Positions 7,679 through 16,836 of a stretch of DNA of 34,828 bases are shown in pieces. Numbering within the stretch: the first letter of the stretch is position 1; the number at the start of each line of letters is the position of its first letter. The translations under genes were made by a program, and so were the position numbers. The notes beneath the pieces are model-generated. The model did not search any database. It was not told where the DNA came from and saw only the letters and a list, made by a program, of their open reading frames with translations. This DNA is from Massilia sp. MS-15 (GTDB lineage Bacteria; Pseudomonadota; Gammaproteobacteria; Burkholderiales; Burkholderiaceae_D). The stretch spans positions 1 to 34,828 of the forward strand of contig NZ_JAIWIA010000045.1 in the NCBI RefSeq assembly GCF_020176695.1, written 5' to 3'.

Positions 7679-9232
7679 ATGTCTGATATCCAGAATACGC
7701 CCGCCAGCGCGGGCTCGGCCGACGAGGCCGACATCACCCTGGCGACGCCCGTCGAGCAGGTCAAGGCCGACGAAGCGCCGACCGTGCGCTTCGCCGACCT
7801 CGGCCTGGCGCCGGAAATCCTGCGCGCGCTGACCGACCAGGGTTACGAGCACCCGACCCCGATCCAGGCCAAGGCGATCCCGCTGGTGCTGCAGGGCCGT
7901 GACGTGATGGGCGCGGCCCAGACCGGTACCGGCAAGACCGCCGGTTTCTCGTTGCCGATCATCCAGCTCCTGATGGCGCATGCCAACAGCAGCATGTCGC
8001 CGGCGCGCCACCCGGTGCGCGCGCTGGTGCTGACCCCGACCCGCGAACTGGCGGTGCAGGTGGCCGACAACGTCGCGGCCTACGCCAAGCGCACGCCGCT
8101 GCGTTCCACCGTCGTGTTCGGCGGCATGGACATGAAGGGCCAGACCACCATCCTCAAGGGTGGCGTCGAGATCGTCATCGCCACGCCGGGCCGCCTGCTC
8201 GACCACGTCGAGCAGAAGAACGTCAACCTGTCGCAGGTGCAGATGCTGGTCATGGACGAAGCCGACCGCATGCTCGACATGGGCTTCCTGCCCGACCTGC
8301 AGCGCATCATCAACCTGCTGCCGAAGCAGCGCCAGAACCTGATGTTCTCGGCCACCTTCTCGCCCGAGATCAAGAAGCTGGCGAACAGCTTCCTGAACAG
8401 CCCGGTGCTGATCGAAGTGGCGCGCAGCAACGCCACCGCCGACAGGGTCACGCAGGTCGTGTACAAGGTCGACGAGGAACTCAAGCGCGACGTGGTCGAG
8501 CACATCATCCGCGAGCGCAACCTGAAGCAAGTGATCGTGTTCTCGAACACCAAGATCGGCGCCTCGCGCCTGTCGCGCCACCTGGAGCAGAAGGGCATCA
8601 AGGCCTCCGCGATCCACGGCGACAAGACCCAGCAGGAACGCATGGCCGCCCTCGACGCCTTCAAGGGCGGCGCGATCGAGGTGCTGGTCGCCACCGACGT
8701 GGCCGCGCGCGGCCTCGACATCTCGGACCTGCCTTGCGTGATCAACTACGACCTGCCCTACAACGCCGAAGACTACGTGCACCGCATCGGCCGTACCGGC
8801 CGCGCCGGCGCTTCGGGCGACGCGCTGTCGGTGTACTCGGACAAGGACGAGCGCCTGCTGGCCGACATCGAGAAACTGATCAAGCAGACCATCACGCGCG
8901 GCGAGCTGCCGGGCTTCGTGGCGCCGTCGAGCCGTCCGCACGGGGCGCGCGAAGGTGGGCGCGAAGGTGGACGCGAAAGCGGCCGCGACTTCGCGCGCGA
9001 CGGCGAACGCCGTGGACGCCGCGAGGATGCCCCGGCGCGCACCGACCGTGCGCCACGCAGCGGCGGCTATGGCCCGACGCCACGCCGCGAAAAGGTCGAT
9101 CCCTGGTTCCTCAAGCCCTACGAGCCGTCCAGCGCGGCGCGCAAGGAAACCGTCACGCCGACGTCAGCCGCCAAGCCGGGCAAGCAGAAGCTGGCTTTCC
9201 TGCTGGGCGGCGGGCCGCGCGACAACGCCTGA
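7679..9232 (+). CDS. rhlE: DEAD-box ATP-dependent RNA helicase, RhlE type
   Basis: A 517-residue helicase that unwinds RNA duplexes in ribosome assembly, RNA decay or cold adaptation. FADLGL (38-43) and the Q motif HPTPIQ (to Q63) lead into motif I AQTGTGKT (80-87), PTREL (120-124), ATPGR (168-172), DEAD (193-196), SAT (224-226), ARGLD and HRIGRTGR (368-375). After about residue 420 comes a low-complexity Arg/Gly/Glu tail with repeats like EGGREGGRESGRD, which usually adds RNA affinity. The final block with DPWFLKPYEP is typical of betaproteobacterial RhlE-like proteins. The start ATG lacks a strong Shine-Dalgarno sequence. All catalytic motifs are intact. Confidence 0.93.
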   Translation: MSDIQNTPASAGSADEADITLATPVEQVKADEAPTVRFADLGLAPEILRALTDQGYEHPTPIQAKAIPLVLQGRDVMGAAQTGTGKTAGFSLPIIQLLMAHANSSMSPARHPVRALVLTPTRELAVQVADNVAAYAKRTPLRSTVVFGGMDMKGQTTILKGGVEIVIATPGRLLDHVEQKNVNLSQVQMLVMDEADRMLDMGFLPDLQRIINLLPKQRQNLMFSATFSPEIKKLANSFLNSPVLIEVARSNATADRVTQVVYKVDEELKRDVVEHIIRERNLKQVIVFSNTKIGASRLSRHLEQKGIKASAIHGDKTQQERMAALDAFKGGAIEVLVATDVAARGLDISDLPCVINYDLPYNAEDYVHRIGRTGRAGASGDALSVYSDKDERLLADIEKLIKQTITRGELPGFVAPSSRPHGAREGGREGGRESGRDFARDGERRGRREDAPARTDRAPRSGGYGPTPRREKVDPWFLKPYEPSSAARKETVTPTSAAKPGKQKLAFLLGGGPRDNA

Positions 9233-9296
9233 GGCGCTTTGCAAGGGCGTTCAAATCACGGTACTGCGGCCCGCGCAGCGATTCCTATCTCAACGA

Positions 9297-9330
9297 TGAC
9301 CGCGTGGGCGGGACAACCTGCCCACCTACG
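9297..9330 (-). repeat. REP-like palindromic unit (single copy)
   Basis: TGACCGCGTGGGC, a short spacer, then GCCCACCTACG. This is the reverse complement, with small changes, of the left unit of the element at 27292-27424. It lies between the convergent rhlE and LOV-kinase genes, as REP units often do. The remaining bases of 9233-9367 show no gene and no clear intrinsic terminator. Confidence 0.6.
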
Positions 9331-9367
9331 GATGAGCAATGCCGCCCGGGCAGCTGCTATCTGACCC

Positions 9368-11059
9368 TTAAGCCGCCCTGCGCGCGTGCAGGGCCGCCTG
9401 CACCCGCTCCAGCAAATCCTGGTGCTGGTAGGGCTTGGCCAGCACATCCAGCGAGCGGTCGCGCGCGCCGCGCGCCGGTAGCTCGTCCATGTAGCCGGTG
9501 GTCACCAGCACCGGCATCCCGGGCCGTGCCGCGTGCACCTGCTCGATCAGTTCCAGCCCATTCATCCCGCCCGGCATGATCACGTCGGTGAACAGCAGGT
9601 CCACCGCTTCCCGCTCCAGCAGCTCGAGCGCGCGTTCGCCGCTCGGCGCCGACAGCACCTCGTAGTCGGCCGCCGCCAGCATGGCCTCGGCCAGCTCGCG
9701 TACGTCCTCGTTGTCTTCCACCACCAGGATGCGGCACTTGCGGTCCGGGGCACAGGGCGCCGCCGCAGGGCGCCCGCCACCGGCGCCCTCGTGCCTGGCG
9801 TGCCGGTCCGCCGGGAAGACCATGCGCACCAGGGTGCCGCGCCCGGGCTCGCTCTCGATGTCGAGCCGCCCGTGCGACTGCTGCACGAAGCCATGCACCA
9901 TCGCCAGGCCCAGGCCGGTGCCCATGCCCTTGGTGGTGAAGAAGGGTTCCGTCGAGCGCTTGAGCACGTCGGGCGCCATGCCTTCGCCCTCGTCGCGGAC
10001 GCAGATCGCCACATACTCGCCCGGCGGCAGCCGGCTGGCGGCGCGCCGTGTCTCGTCCACCACCGCCGTGCCCACCGTGACCACGCCGCCGCCCGCCATG
10101 GCGTCGCGCGCATTGATCACCACGTTGAGCAGCGCCATCTCGAGGTAGGTCGGGTCGATCGAGCAGGCGGGCAGGCCGGGCCGCAGGTCGAGCCGCAGTT
10201 CGACCTGCTCGCCCAGGGTGCGCACCAGCATGTCGGAAAAGTCCAGCACCAGCGTGTTCAGGCTGACCTGCCGGTGCTCGAGGCGCTGCTTGCGCGCAAA
10301 GCTCAGCAGCTGCTGGGTAAGCTTGCCGGCCTGCATGGTGGCACGCTGGGCGCGCCGGATCGGTTCGGCCGCCGCGGTCTGGCCCGCGACCAGCAGGGCC
10401 AGGTCGAGGTTGCCGTTGATGACCTGCAAGAGGTTGTTGAAATCGTGCGCCATCCCGGCCGAGAGCTGGCCGATGGCTTCCATCTTCTGGGCCTGCAGGT
10501 TCGATTCCAGCATGCTGCGGCGCTCGGTGATGTCCATCTGCGAGGCGAAGAAATACAGCAGCCTGCCTTCCTGGTCGAAGATGGGGCCGATGAACAGGGC
10601 GTTCCAGAAGGCCTCGCCGTCGGCCTTGTAGTTGAGGATGTCGACCGCCACCGCGCGCTGTTCCTGCAGCGCGCGCCGCACTTCGGCCACGGTGGCGCGG
10701 TCGGTGTCCGCGCCCTGCAGGAAGCGGCAGTTGCGGCCGATGACGTCCTGTTCCCGGTAGCCGGTGAGGTCGAAGAAGGCGCCGTTGGCGAAGACGATCG
10801 GATTGTCTTCCTTGTTGGGGTCGGTGACGACCATCGGCATGCGCGTCATCTCGACGGCGGCGAAGAAGATGTTGCCGCGTTCGTCCAGCCCGCCGTGGCC
10901 GATGTAGCCGGCCTGCCAGTGGTTCACGCCCGGGCCGCCGGTCGGCGAGATGGCATTGCCTTCGACTTCGCCGACCGCCTGCACCCCGGCGCTCTGGCCG
11001 CCGCCCTGCACGTCGAGCGGCCTGCCGCGCTGTTCCTCTTTGTCCGATCCTGTCGCCAT
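9368..11059 (-). CDS. LOV-domain hybrid histidine kinase (probable blue-light receptor)
   Basis: A soluble 563-residue protein. A LOV/PAS domain spans about 65-180 and contains GRNCRFLQG (108-116), the flavin-binding motif whose C111 forms the photo-adduct in LOV photoreceptors. The LOV hallmarks NYKADGEAFWN and YFFASQMDIT follow. HisKA carries H205 in AHDFNN. The ATPase domain has NARDAM, GEGMA and GTGLGLAM. A C-terminal receiver (443-558) has acidic E448/D449, phospho-acceptor D492 in TDVIMP, and KPY. It therefore likely converts blue light to phosphotransfer within one chain. No output protein is adjacent. It lies 122 bp downstream of the polysaccharide operon on the same strand; CGGGA precedes the ATG. 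Confidence 0.93.
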   Translation of the reverse strand: MATGSDKEEQRGRPLDVQGGGQSAGVQAVGEVEGNAISPTGGPGVNHWQAGYIGHGGLDERGNIFFAAVEMTRMPMVVTDPNKEDNPIVFANGAFFDLTGYREQDVIGRNCRFLQGADTDRATVAEVRRALQEQRAVAVDILNYKADGEAFWNALFIGPIFDQEGRLLYFFASQMDITERRSMLESNLQAQKMEAIGQLSAGMAHDFNNLLQVINGNLDLALLVAGQTAAAEPIRRAQRATMQAGKLTQQLLSFARKQRLEHRQVSLNTLVLDFSDMLVRTLGEQVELRLDLRPGLPACSIDPTYLEMALLNVVINARDAMAGGGVVTVGTAVVDETRRAASRLPPGEYVAICVRDEGEGMAPDVLKRSTEPFFTTKGMGTGLGLAMVHGFVQQSHGRLDIESEPGRGTLVRMVFPADRHARHEGAGGGRPAAAPCAPDRKCRILVVEDNEDVRELAEAMLAAADYEVLSAPSGERALELLEREAVDLLFTDVIMPGGMNGLELIEQVHAARPGMPVLVTTGYMDELPARGARDRSLDVLAKPYQHQDLLERVQAALHARRAA

Positions 11060-11181
11060 CGTGTGTCCCGAGCAATGGCCGCAAGCGCGGCCGGTTCCGG
11101 GTTCACTCTATCCGCGCGCGGCCAGGCATTCCGTACGTGAGCGCACACAGCGGCCGGGCCAGGCGCACCGCTTGATCCCGG

Positions 11182-13335
11182 TTAACGCGCGGCTTCGACC
11201 CTGGCACTGCCGTCGGTGATGACGATCTCGCCGATGCCGATGCCGAGCGGGCGCGTATCGCCGGGCTGGCCGCGCTCGGCCGGGGACACCGGCTGCGGTA
11301 CCTCGATCACCAGCGTGCGGGCCGTGCCGTCGGTGTCGAAATGCAGGGCGAACTCGCGCATGTGCCAGCCGACCCGGAACTCCTTGCTGACGCCGCCGAC
11401 GCGGGCCTGGAAGGGCAGCTGGGCGTTGACGTCATAGGCGCGCGCATTGAACAGCACGCCCACCCGGCGCGGCAGCGGCCTGGCGAAATGGAACACGACC
11501 TGCTTCGCATCCGACCAGCGGCCCCAGGGCTCGATGCGCGACAGGCCCTCGATGCCGGTCAGCACCGCCGGGTCGGGCGGCAGCGCCAGGTTGATCCGGT
11601 TCAGCGTGGTTCCCGGATCGGGCAGCCGCACCACCGAGTACCAGGGCGTGCGCTGCAGGGTCAGGACTTCGTCCGGCACCGTGAAGTCGCCCAGCAGGAC
11701 CATCCATTTCTTGTTCAGCGGCAGCTGGTATTCCGCCAGCGGGCCGAAGCCCTCGTAGCTCAGCAGCGTCGTGTCGGGGTGGTCGATGTGGAACTGGGCG
11801 CGGATCATCAGGCTCAGGTCGAGGCCGGCGATCACCACCTCGCCGCGCTCGGCCGCCGGCACATGCTCGCGCGTGAACACGGCCGCCATGTCGGTCGGGG
11901 TGGGGGTGCGCAGGGTCGCCAGGTGGCGGTCCACGCCCTGGTAGCTGGCCGCATAGGCCGCCGGCAGGGCCAGGCACACGAACAGCAGCGGGGCCAGCCG
12001 CGTTCCTGCCCACCCGCGCAATTGGACCCTTGCCGCCCAGCCCAGCAGCAGCAGGAGCTGCAGGCCGACCAGGATGCGGAAAGACTTGCCGGCGAGGTTG
12101 ATGCCGAAGATGTCGGGGCCGTCCACCACGTTCATCGTATAGCCCTGCAGCCGGCTCAGCGCGAACAGCAGGGTCGCGCCCAGCAGCGCCGCCAGCGCCC
12201 AGCGCAGCCACGGGTGGCGCGGCGCGGCCGTGGCCTGCCCCGGCGCCACCGCGGCCGCGGCCACCACGGCCAGCAGCGGGAACACGAAGCTGTAGTAGCG
12301 CAGGTGCAGGCGAAAGCCCTCGCGGCTGCCGGGCACGTGCAGGCCGGCCGTGTACATCACCGTCAGGCCGGCGGCCGCGCCCAGCATCAGCAGGGTGTAC
12401 AGGTGCAGCAGTTCGCGCCGTGCGGTGGCGGGGTCGTGCGCGGCAGCCGCCTGCGCGCCGCGCCAGGACAGCAGGCGCGCGCCCAGCGCATGTCCCAGGA
12501 TCGCCAGCGGCAGGCCGTACACCAGGGCCAGCGTCATCAGGTGGCCGCGCGCGTTCACCGAGGCCGCCGCCAGCAGGGCCAGGCGGTCCACGCCCAGCTT
12601 CGTCGACTCGTAGAAATAGCCGAAGATGCTCAGGCCGTTCTTGCCGGCGAACACATAGCCGAGGCCGAACTTGAGCGCGAAGGTGAGGGCCGCCGCCAGC
12701 GCCGCCATCGCCAGGCCGCGCAACAGCCAGGCGCCGCCGCGCTGGTGGCTGGACAGCAGCAGGAAGGGGCACAGGGCGGGCAGCAGGAACAGTGCGTGCA
12801 CTTTTACCAGGCTCATCAGGCCGAGCACGAGGCCGCAGGCCAATGCCTGCACGGCCGGGCGCCAGTCGCTGCCCGTCAGCGCGACCCAGCTCAGCACGCA
12901 GAAACCGAAGTAGTACATGGTCTCGGGCATGAAGTAGGCCGTGAAGGAATTGAGCGGCGCCAGCGTGCTCAGCAGCGCTACCACGGCCGCCAGCGGCTTG
13001 CTGGCATAGCGGCGGGCGATCAGGTAGACGAAGGGAGCGGCCCCGATGAAGAAAGCCAGGTTGCCCAGGCGCACGCAGTCGAGGAAGCCGGTGCCGCAGG
13101 CGCTGCTGGCGCCGAACAGCCACAGGTAGAGATAGGACGGCAGCATCGAGTCGGCCAGTGGCGTCAGGCGCGACATCTTGCTGTAGTACCACTCGTCGGC
13201 GAAGACGGAGGGCTGCAGCCCCGTATTGCGCTGGTAGAGGAAGAAGGCGACACCGGCCAGGACCAGGGCCAGCAGCAGGGGCCAGGCCAGCGCGCGCGCA
13301 GCCGGACGGGACGTCGTCATGGGCTGGTCCGTCAT
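11182..13335 (-). CDS. GT-C-like polytopic membrane glycosyltransferase with C-terminal beta domain (paralogue 2)
   Basis: A 717-residue protein with about ten or more membrane helices. The first outside loop carries an acidic pair in FADEWYYSK (D47/E48), the position where GT-C transferases place catalytic acids. The last ~130 residues form a soluble strand-rich domain (LSRIEPWGRWSDAKQ, then TLVIEVPQP and GDTRPLGIGI). It is a close paralogue of the upstream gene (shared DEWYYSKM, LPSYLYL, SSACG.GFLDC, GLMSLVKVHA). The start overlaps the upstream stop as ATGA. Likely role: transfer of sugar or another group from a polyprenyl-phosphate donor at the periplasmic face. An ATG five codons downstream is an alternative start. 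Donor and acceptor are unknown. Confidence 0.78.
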   Translation of the reverse strand: MTDQPMTTSRPAARALAWPLLLALVLAGVAFFLYQRNTGLQPSVFADEWYYSKMSRLTPLADSMLPSYLYLWLFGASSACGTGFLDCVRLGNLAFFIGAAPFVYLIARRYASKPLAAVVALLSTLAPLNSFTAYFMPETMYYFGFCVLSWVALTGSDWRPAVQALACGLVLGLMSLVKVHALFLLPALCPFLLLSSHQRGGAWLLRGLAMAALAAALTFALKFGLGYVFAGKNGLSIFGYFYESTKLGVDRLALLAAASVNARGHLMTLALVYGLPLAILGHALGARLLSWRGAQAAAAHDPATARRELLHLYTLLMLGAAAGLTVMYTAGLHVPGSREGFRLHLRYYSFVFPLLAVVAAAAVAPGQATAAPRHPWLRWALAALLGATLLFALSRLQGYTMNVVDGPDIFGINLAGKSFRILVGLQLLLLLGWAARVQLRGWAGTRLAPLLFVCLALPAAYAASYQGVDRHLATLRTPTPTDMAAVFTREHVPAAERGEVVIAGLDLSLMIRAQFHIDHPDTTLLSYEGFGPLAEYQLPLNKKWMVLLGDFTVPDEVLTLQRTPWYSVVRLPDPGTTLNRINLALPPDPAVLTGIEGLSRIEPWGRWSDAKQVVFHFARPLPRRVGVLFNARAYDVNAQLPFQARVGGVSKEFRVGWHMREFALHFDTDGTARTLVIEVPQPVSPAERGQPGDTRPLGIGIGEIVITDGSARVEAAR

Positions 13336-15425
13336 GGCGCGCTGGTCCTTTCCTCGATGCGCAGGCGGGTCAGCGAAATGCCCAGCGCGCGCGTATCGGT
13401 GGAGTTGCCCAGTTCACTCGGGCGCTTCGGATGCGGCACCTCGATGACCAGGCTCTGCTGGCGGCCGTCGGTGTCCAGGTCGAGCACGATCTCGCGCGCT
13501 TCCCAGGGCAGGCGGAAGCTGGCCTCGGCTTCGCCCGCGCGCAGCACGAAGGCTTCGCCGATGTTGGGGCCGAAGGCGCCGGCGGTCAGCACCACCGTCA
13601 GGCGTGCCGGCAGCGGCCGGGCGAACTGGAGTTCGACCCGCTTGCCTTCCGACCAGCGGCCCCAGGGCTCGACATTGGCCAGCCCGCTGGCGGCCTGCAC
13701 CAGTTGGCCGGGGCCGGGCGCGACATTGAAGGCATACTCGCCGATGCGGCTGCGCTGCGGGCGCGGCAGCTTGACGATGGCGAAGCCGTCGCCGGCCACG
13801 GTCGGCTGCAGGCCTGGCGGCAGCCCGTGGCTGCCGACCGCCACCAGCCAGCGCGCGCCACTGGGCAGGCGGTAGGCTTCGACCGGGGCGCCATCGGGCA
13901 GGTCGAGCAGGGTCAGTTCCGGGGTGTCGATGTAGAACTGGGTGCGGAACAGGTCGGCGCCATTCGCGACGATCATGGTGTCGCCGCGCTCGGCCAGTGG
14001 AATCGCGTCGCGCGCGGCGAGGCCGGCGCGGTCGGCTGGAGCGGGGGCCGCCAGGTGGCCCAGGTAGGTGCGCACCTCGACGTCGGTCAGGTGCAGCGCC
14101 AGCGGCAGGGCCAGCAGCACGAAGCCCCAGGCCGCGGCGCGGCGCCAGCGCAGCCACGCCACCAGCAGCAGGGCCTGCAGCAGGAACAGGGTGATCACCA
14201 GGGGTTCGCGCTGTACCAGGGCCGTGAATTCCGGACTGTCGGTGATGCGCGGATCGAAGCCGGGCAGGCGGATCCAGGCCCCCGCCAGCAGGGCGCCCAG
14301 CAGCACGACGATGGCCGCCCGCAGCAGGCGGCGCACCGGCTTGTCGTCCTGCGCGCGGGTCGCGGCGGCGCCCACCACCAGCAGCAGCGGCAGCGCGAAG
14401 CTGTAGTAGCGCGAATGCAGGCGCAGGCCCTCCAGCGGCCCGTCGTTGGCGATCGAGGCGGTGTACAGCACGGCCAGGCCGAGGGCCGAGCCGAAGCTGA
14501 GGGCGGTGAACACGGCGAGCGGCCCGAGCGGATCGGCGGCGCGGTAGGTGGCGGGGCGCAGCAGCGCGTGCAGCAGCGCCGCCAGCGGGAAGGCCAGCAG
14601 CACCGCCAGCGCCATCGCATGCCCGCGCGCGCTGACCGAGGCCGGGAACAGGCGCGACAGCAGGCTGTGCTGCGAGGCCGAGCTGGCGCCGGCGCCATAG
14701 AAGGCGCCGAACAGGGTCAGGCCGTTCTCGCCCGCCAGCAGCCAGCCGAGCAGGAGCTTGATGGCGGCGGCGGTGAGCGCCGCCAGCAGCGCCGCGCCGA
14801 CTCCGTGTGCCAGCCAGGGCTGGCGCGTCGGCTGGGCGCGGCTCCAGGCCGCGTACACCAGGAACAGGCACAGGGCCGGCAGCAGGAACACGGCGTGCAC
14901 TTTTACCAGGCTCATCAGGCCAAGCACGGCGCCAGCGGCCAGCGCGTGACGCCAGGGGCGCCAGGCCATGCCGGCCAGCGCCACCCAGGCCAGCACGGCA
15001 AAGCCGAAGAAGTACATCGATTCCGGCATGAAGAAGCTGGTGTACAGGTTCAGCGGCGCGAGCAGGGCCAGCAGGGCCACGGCGCAGGCCAGCGGCGCCG
15101 GCACCACGCGCCGCGCGACCAGGTACAGGAAGGGCGCGGCGCCGACATGGAACAGCACGTTGCCGATGCGCGCGCAATCGAGGAAGCCAGGGCCGCAGGC
15201 GCTGCTGGCGCTGAACACCAGCAGGTACAGGTAGGAAGGCAGCACCGCTTCGGACAGCGGCACCAGGCGCGCCATCTTGCTGTAGTACCACTCGTCCACG
15301 AACACGCCCGGATACAGGCCGAGCGTGCGCTGCATCAGGTACCAGGCCACCAGCGCCATGCCGGCGGCCAGGAGCAGGGCGGGGAGGCGGCTGCGCGCCT
15401 GCTTGTCGATGACGGACTGCGTCAT
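13332..15425 (-). CDS. GT-C-like polytopic membrane glycosyltransferase with C-terminal beta domain (paralogue 1)
   Basis: A 697-residue multi-helix membrane protein with FVDEWYYSK in the first outside loop (D44/E45). Its C-terminal soluble beta domain (about 580-697) contains ANVEPWGRWSEGKR and LVIEVPHPKRPSE. The domain order is identical to the downstream paralogue, so the pair probably arose by tandem duplication. The start ATG overlaps the GtrA stop as ATGA, which fixes the start. GtrA and a DPM1-like GT2 immediately upstream suggest that those proteins make and flip the lipid-linked sugar used here. The GT-C assignment rests on topology and the acidic motif, not on a named family match. 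Confidence 0.78.
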   Translation of the reverse strand: MTQSVIDKQARSRLPALLLAAGMALVAWYLMQRTLGLYPGVFVDEWYYSKMARLVPLSEAVLPSYLYLLVFSASSACGPGFLDCARIGNVLFHVGAAPFLYLVARRVVPAPLACAVALLALLAPLNLYTSFFMPESMYFFGFAVLAWVALAGMAWRPWRHALAAGAVLGLMSLVKVHAVFLLPALCLFLVYAAWSRAQPTRQPWLAHGVGAALLAALTAAAIKLLLGWLLAGENGLTLFGAFYGAGASSASQHSLLSRLFPASVSARGHAMALAVLLAFPLAALLHALLRPATYRAADPLGPLAVFTALSFGSALGLAVLYTASIANDGPLEGLRLHSRYYSFALPLLLVVGAAATRAQDDKPVRRLLRAAIVVLLGALLAGAWIRLPGFDPRITDSPEFTALVQREPLVITLFLLQALLLVAWLRWRRAAAWGFVLLALPLALHLTDVEVRTYLGHLAAPAPADRAGLAARDAIPLAERGDTMIVANGADLFRTQFYIDTPELTLLDLPDGAPVEAYRLPSGARWLVAVGSHGLPPGLQPTVAGDGFAIVKLPRPQRSRIGEYAFNVAPGPGQLVQAASGLANVEPWGRWSEGKRVELQFARPLPARLTVVLTAGAFGPNIGEAFVLRAGEAEASFRLPWEAREIVLDLDTDGRQQSLVIEVPHPKRPSELGNSTDTRALGISLTRLRIEERTSAP

Positions 15426-15811
15426 TTGAAGATCCAGTATTTGCCGAGCAGGAAGCCGTTGACCGTCACCAGCGGCAGCGACAGCAGCTTCCCGGCCAGC
15501 GGGTTGTCCAGTGTGGCCTGGGCCAGCGCGACGCAGCCCAGGGTCAGGAGGTAGTTCAGGCCCACCAGGCACAGGTAGCGCGCCAGGCTGCCCGGATTGG
15601 CCGAGGCGGAAAAGGTCACGCCGCTATGGAAGGCGAAGTTGACCAGCAGGCCGGCCGCGAAGCCGGCGCTGGCGGCCGCCGTGTAGTGCATGCCCGCCTG
15701 CAGCAGCAGCTGCAGCAGGCCGATGTCCACCAGAGCGCTCAGCACGCCGCCGGTGACGTACAGCAGGAACTGGCGCGAGGCGAATTTCGAAGCGATCCTG
15801 GCCGGGCTCAT
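15422..15811 (-). CDS. GtrA family membrane protein
   Basis: A 129-residue protein with four membrane helices, matching GtrA. The pattern is QFLLYVTGGVLSALVDIGLL, a second helix with LLVNFAFHSGVTF, a third around RYLCLVGLNYLLTLG, and a final helix ending FLLGKYWIFK, the common GtrA end. GtrA proteins are thought to move polyprenyl-phosphate-linked sugars across the inner membrane. It sits between a DPM1-like GT2 and two GT-C-like enzymes, the same logic as gtrA-gtrB-gtr phage and arabinan systems. Both ends overlap neighbours by ATGA. Confidence 0.92.
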   Translation of the reverse strand: MSPARIASKFASRQFLLYVTGGVLSALVDIGLLQLLLQAGMHYTAAASAGFAAGLLVNFAFHSGVTFSASANPGSLARYLCLVGLNYLLTLGCVALAQATLDNPLAGKLLSLPLVTVNGFLLGKYWIFK

Positions 15812-16836
15812 GGTGTGCTGCGGTACAGGGTCTTCTTGTGCAGCGGACGGCGCGGCACCGAGGCCACGTCGTGCGCCAGGAAGGCCAGGATCAGCTGCAC
15901 GCCCATGATCACCGGCAGCGCCGCCAGCATCACGGTGCCGGCCGGGGTCTCGACGTGCGAGCGGGCCGAGGCGATCCAGTGCGCCAGGCCGTAGCCGGCC
16001 CCGAACAGCGTGAGCAGCACGCCCAGCGGCAGCTCGATCGAGGCCACCGACATGTTGCGCAGGTAGTAGTTGTAGAAGATGCGCTTGCCGAAGTTGCGCA
16101 CGTGCTTGGTGAAGAATTCGGTGACGATCTTCGAGATCTTGAGGTTGCTGACCTCGTCGCCGTACACGGCGTCCATCGGCACGTCGGCCACCACCGCGCC
16201 CAGGATGTTCAGGCGGAACAGCATGTCGGATTCGAAGAAGTAGCGCTTGCTGATCTTCTCGAAAGGCAGGTAGCGCGCGCAGTCGGCGTGAATCGCGGTA
16301 TAGCCGTTGGTCGGGTCGAACAGGTCCCAGTAGCCGGAAGACAGCTTGGTCATCAGCGACAGCACGGCATTGCCGAACAGGCGCAGCGGCGGCATCGCGC
16401 CCAGGCGCTCCAGGTTGAAGAAGCGGTTGCCCTTGGTGTAGTCGGCTTCGCCGGCCAGGATCGGGCCGATGAAGGCCGGGATCAGGCTGCCGTCCATCTG
16501 GCCGTCGCCGTCGATCTTGACCATCACCCTGGCGCCGTCGGCGATGGCCGCGCGGTAGCCGGTCATCACGGCGCCGCCCACGCCCTGGTTCTCGGCGTGT
16601 TCCAGCACCACCACGCGCGGATCAACGCAGTGCTCGCGCACGAAGGCGCCGCTGCCGTCCGGGCACTTGTCGTCGACCACGTAGATGCGGGCGACTTCCG
16701 GGCCGATGCCTGCGATCACGCCCAGGATGTGGCGCGTCACCTTGTAGCTGGGGATCACGACCGCGACCGCGTCGGCCGCGTCGCGCGAGGCGGGGGTGAG
16801 GGGATGGTTCACGGTAAGGTTGTCGGGAGCGTTCAT
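15808..16836 (-). CDS. GT2 polyprenyl-phosphate sugar synthase (DPM1/GtrB-like)
   Basis: A 342-residue protein. The GT2 domain begins AVAVVIPSYK and has VDDKCPDGS and the metal-binding KIDGDGQMD, then NRFFNLERLG and DPTNGYTAI as in dolichol-phosphate-mannose-synthase relatives. Two membrane helices close the chain (SVASIELPLGVLLTLFGAGY, then LPVIMGVQLILAFLAHDV), typical of GtrB-like enzymes. The expected reaction is transfer of a nucleotide sugar onto polyprenyl phosphate at the cytoplasmic face. Start and stop overlap both neighbours by ATGA. The sugar cannot be read from sequence. Confidence 0.9.
   Translation of the reverse strand: MNAPDNLTVNHPLTPASRDAADAVAVVIPSYKVTRHILGVIAGIGPEVARIYVVDDKCPDGSGAFVREHCVDPRVVVLEHAENQGVGGAVMTGYRAAIADGARVMVKIDGDGQMDGSLIPAFIGPILAGEADYTKGNRFFNLERLGAMPPLRLFGNAVLSLMTKLSSGYWDLFDPTNGYTAIHADCARYLPFEKISKRYFFESDMLFRLNILGAVVADVPMDAVYGDEVSNLKISKIVTEFFTKHVRNFGKRIFYNYYLRNMSVASIELPLGVLLTLFGAGYGLAHWIASARSHVETPAGTVMLAALPVIMGVQLILAFLAHDVASVPRRPLHKKTLYRSTP

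Noticed and set aside
8940..9060. Repetitive Arg/Gly codons in the helicase tail as a DNA repeat
   Set aside because: They are a low-complexity protein tail normal for RhlE-type helicases, not a separate repeat element.
11341..15554. Long plus-strand open frames opposite the tandem membrane proteins
   Set aside because: Translations are Gln/Arg/His-rich with no domains. They result from third-position GC bias of the real minus-strand genes.
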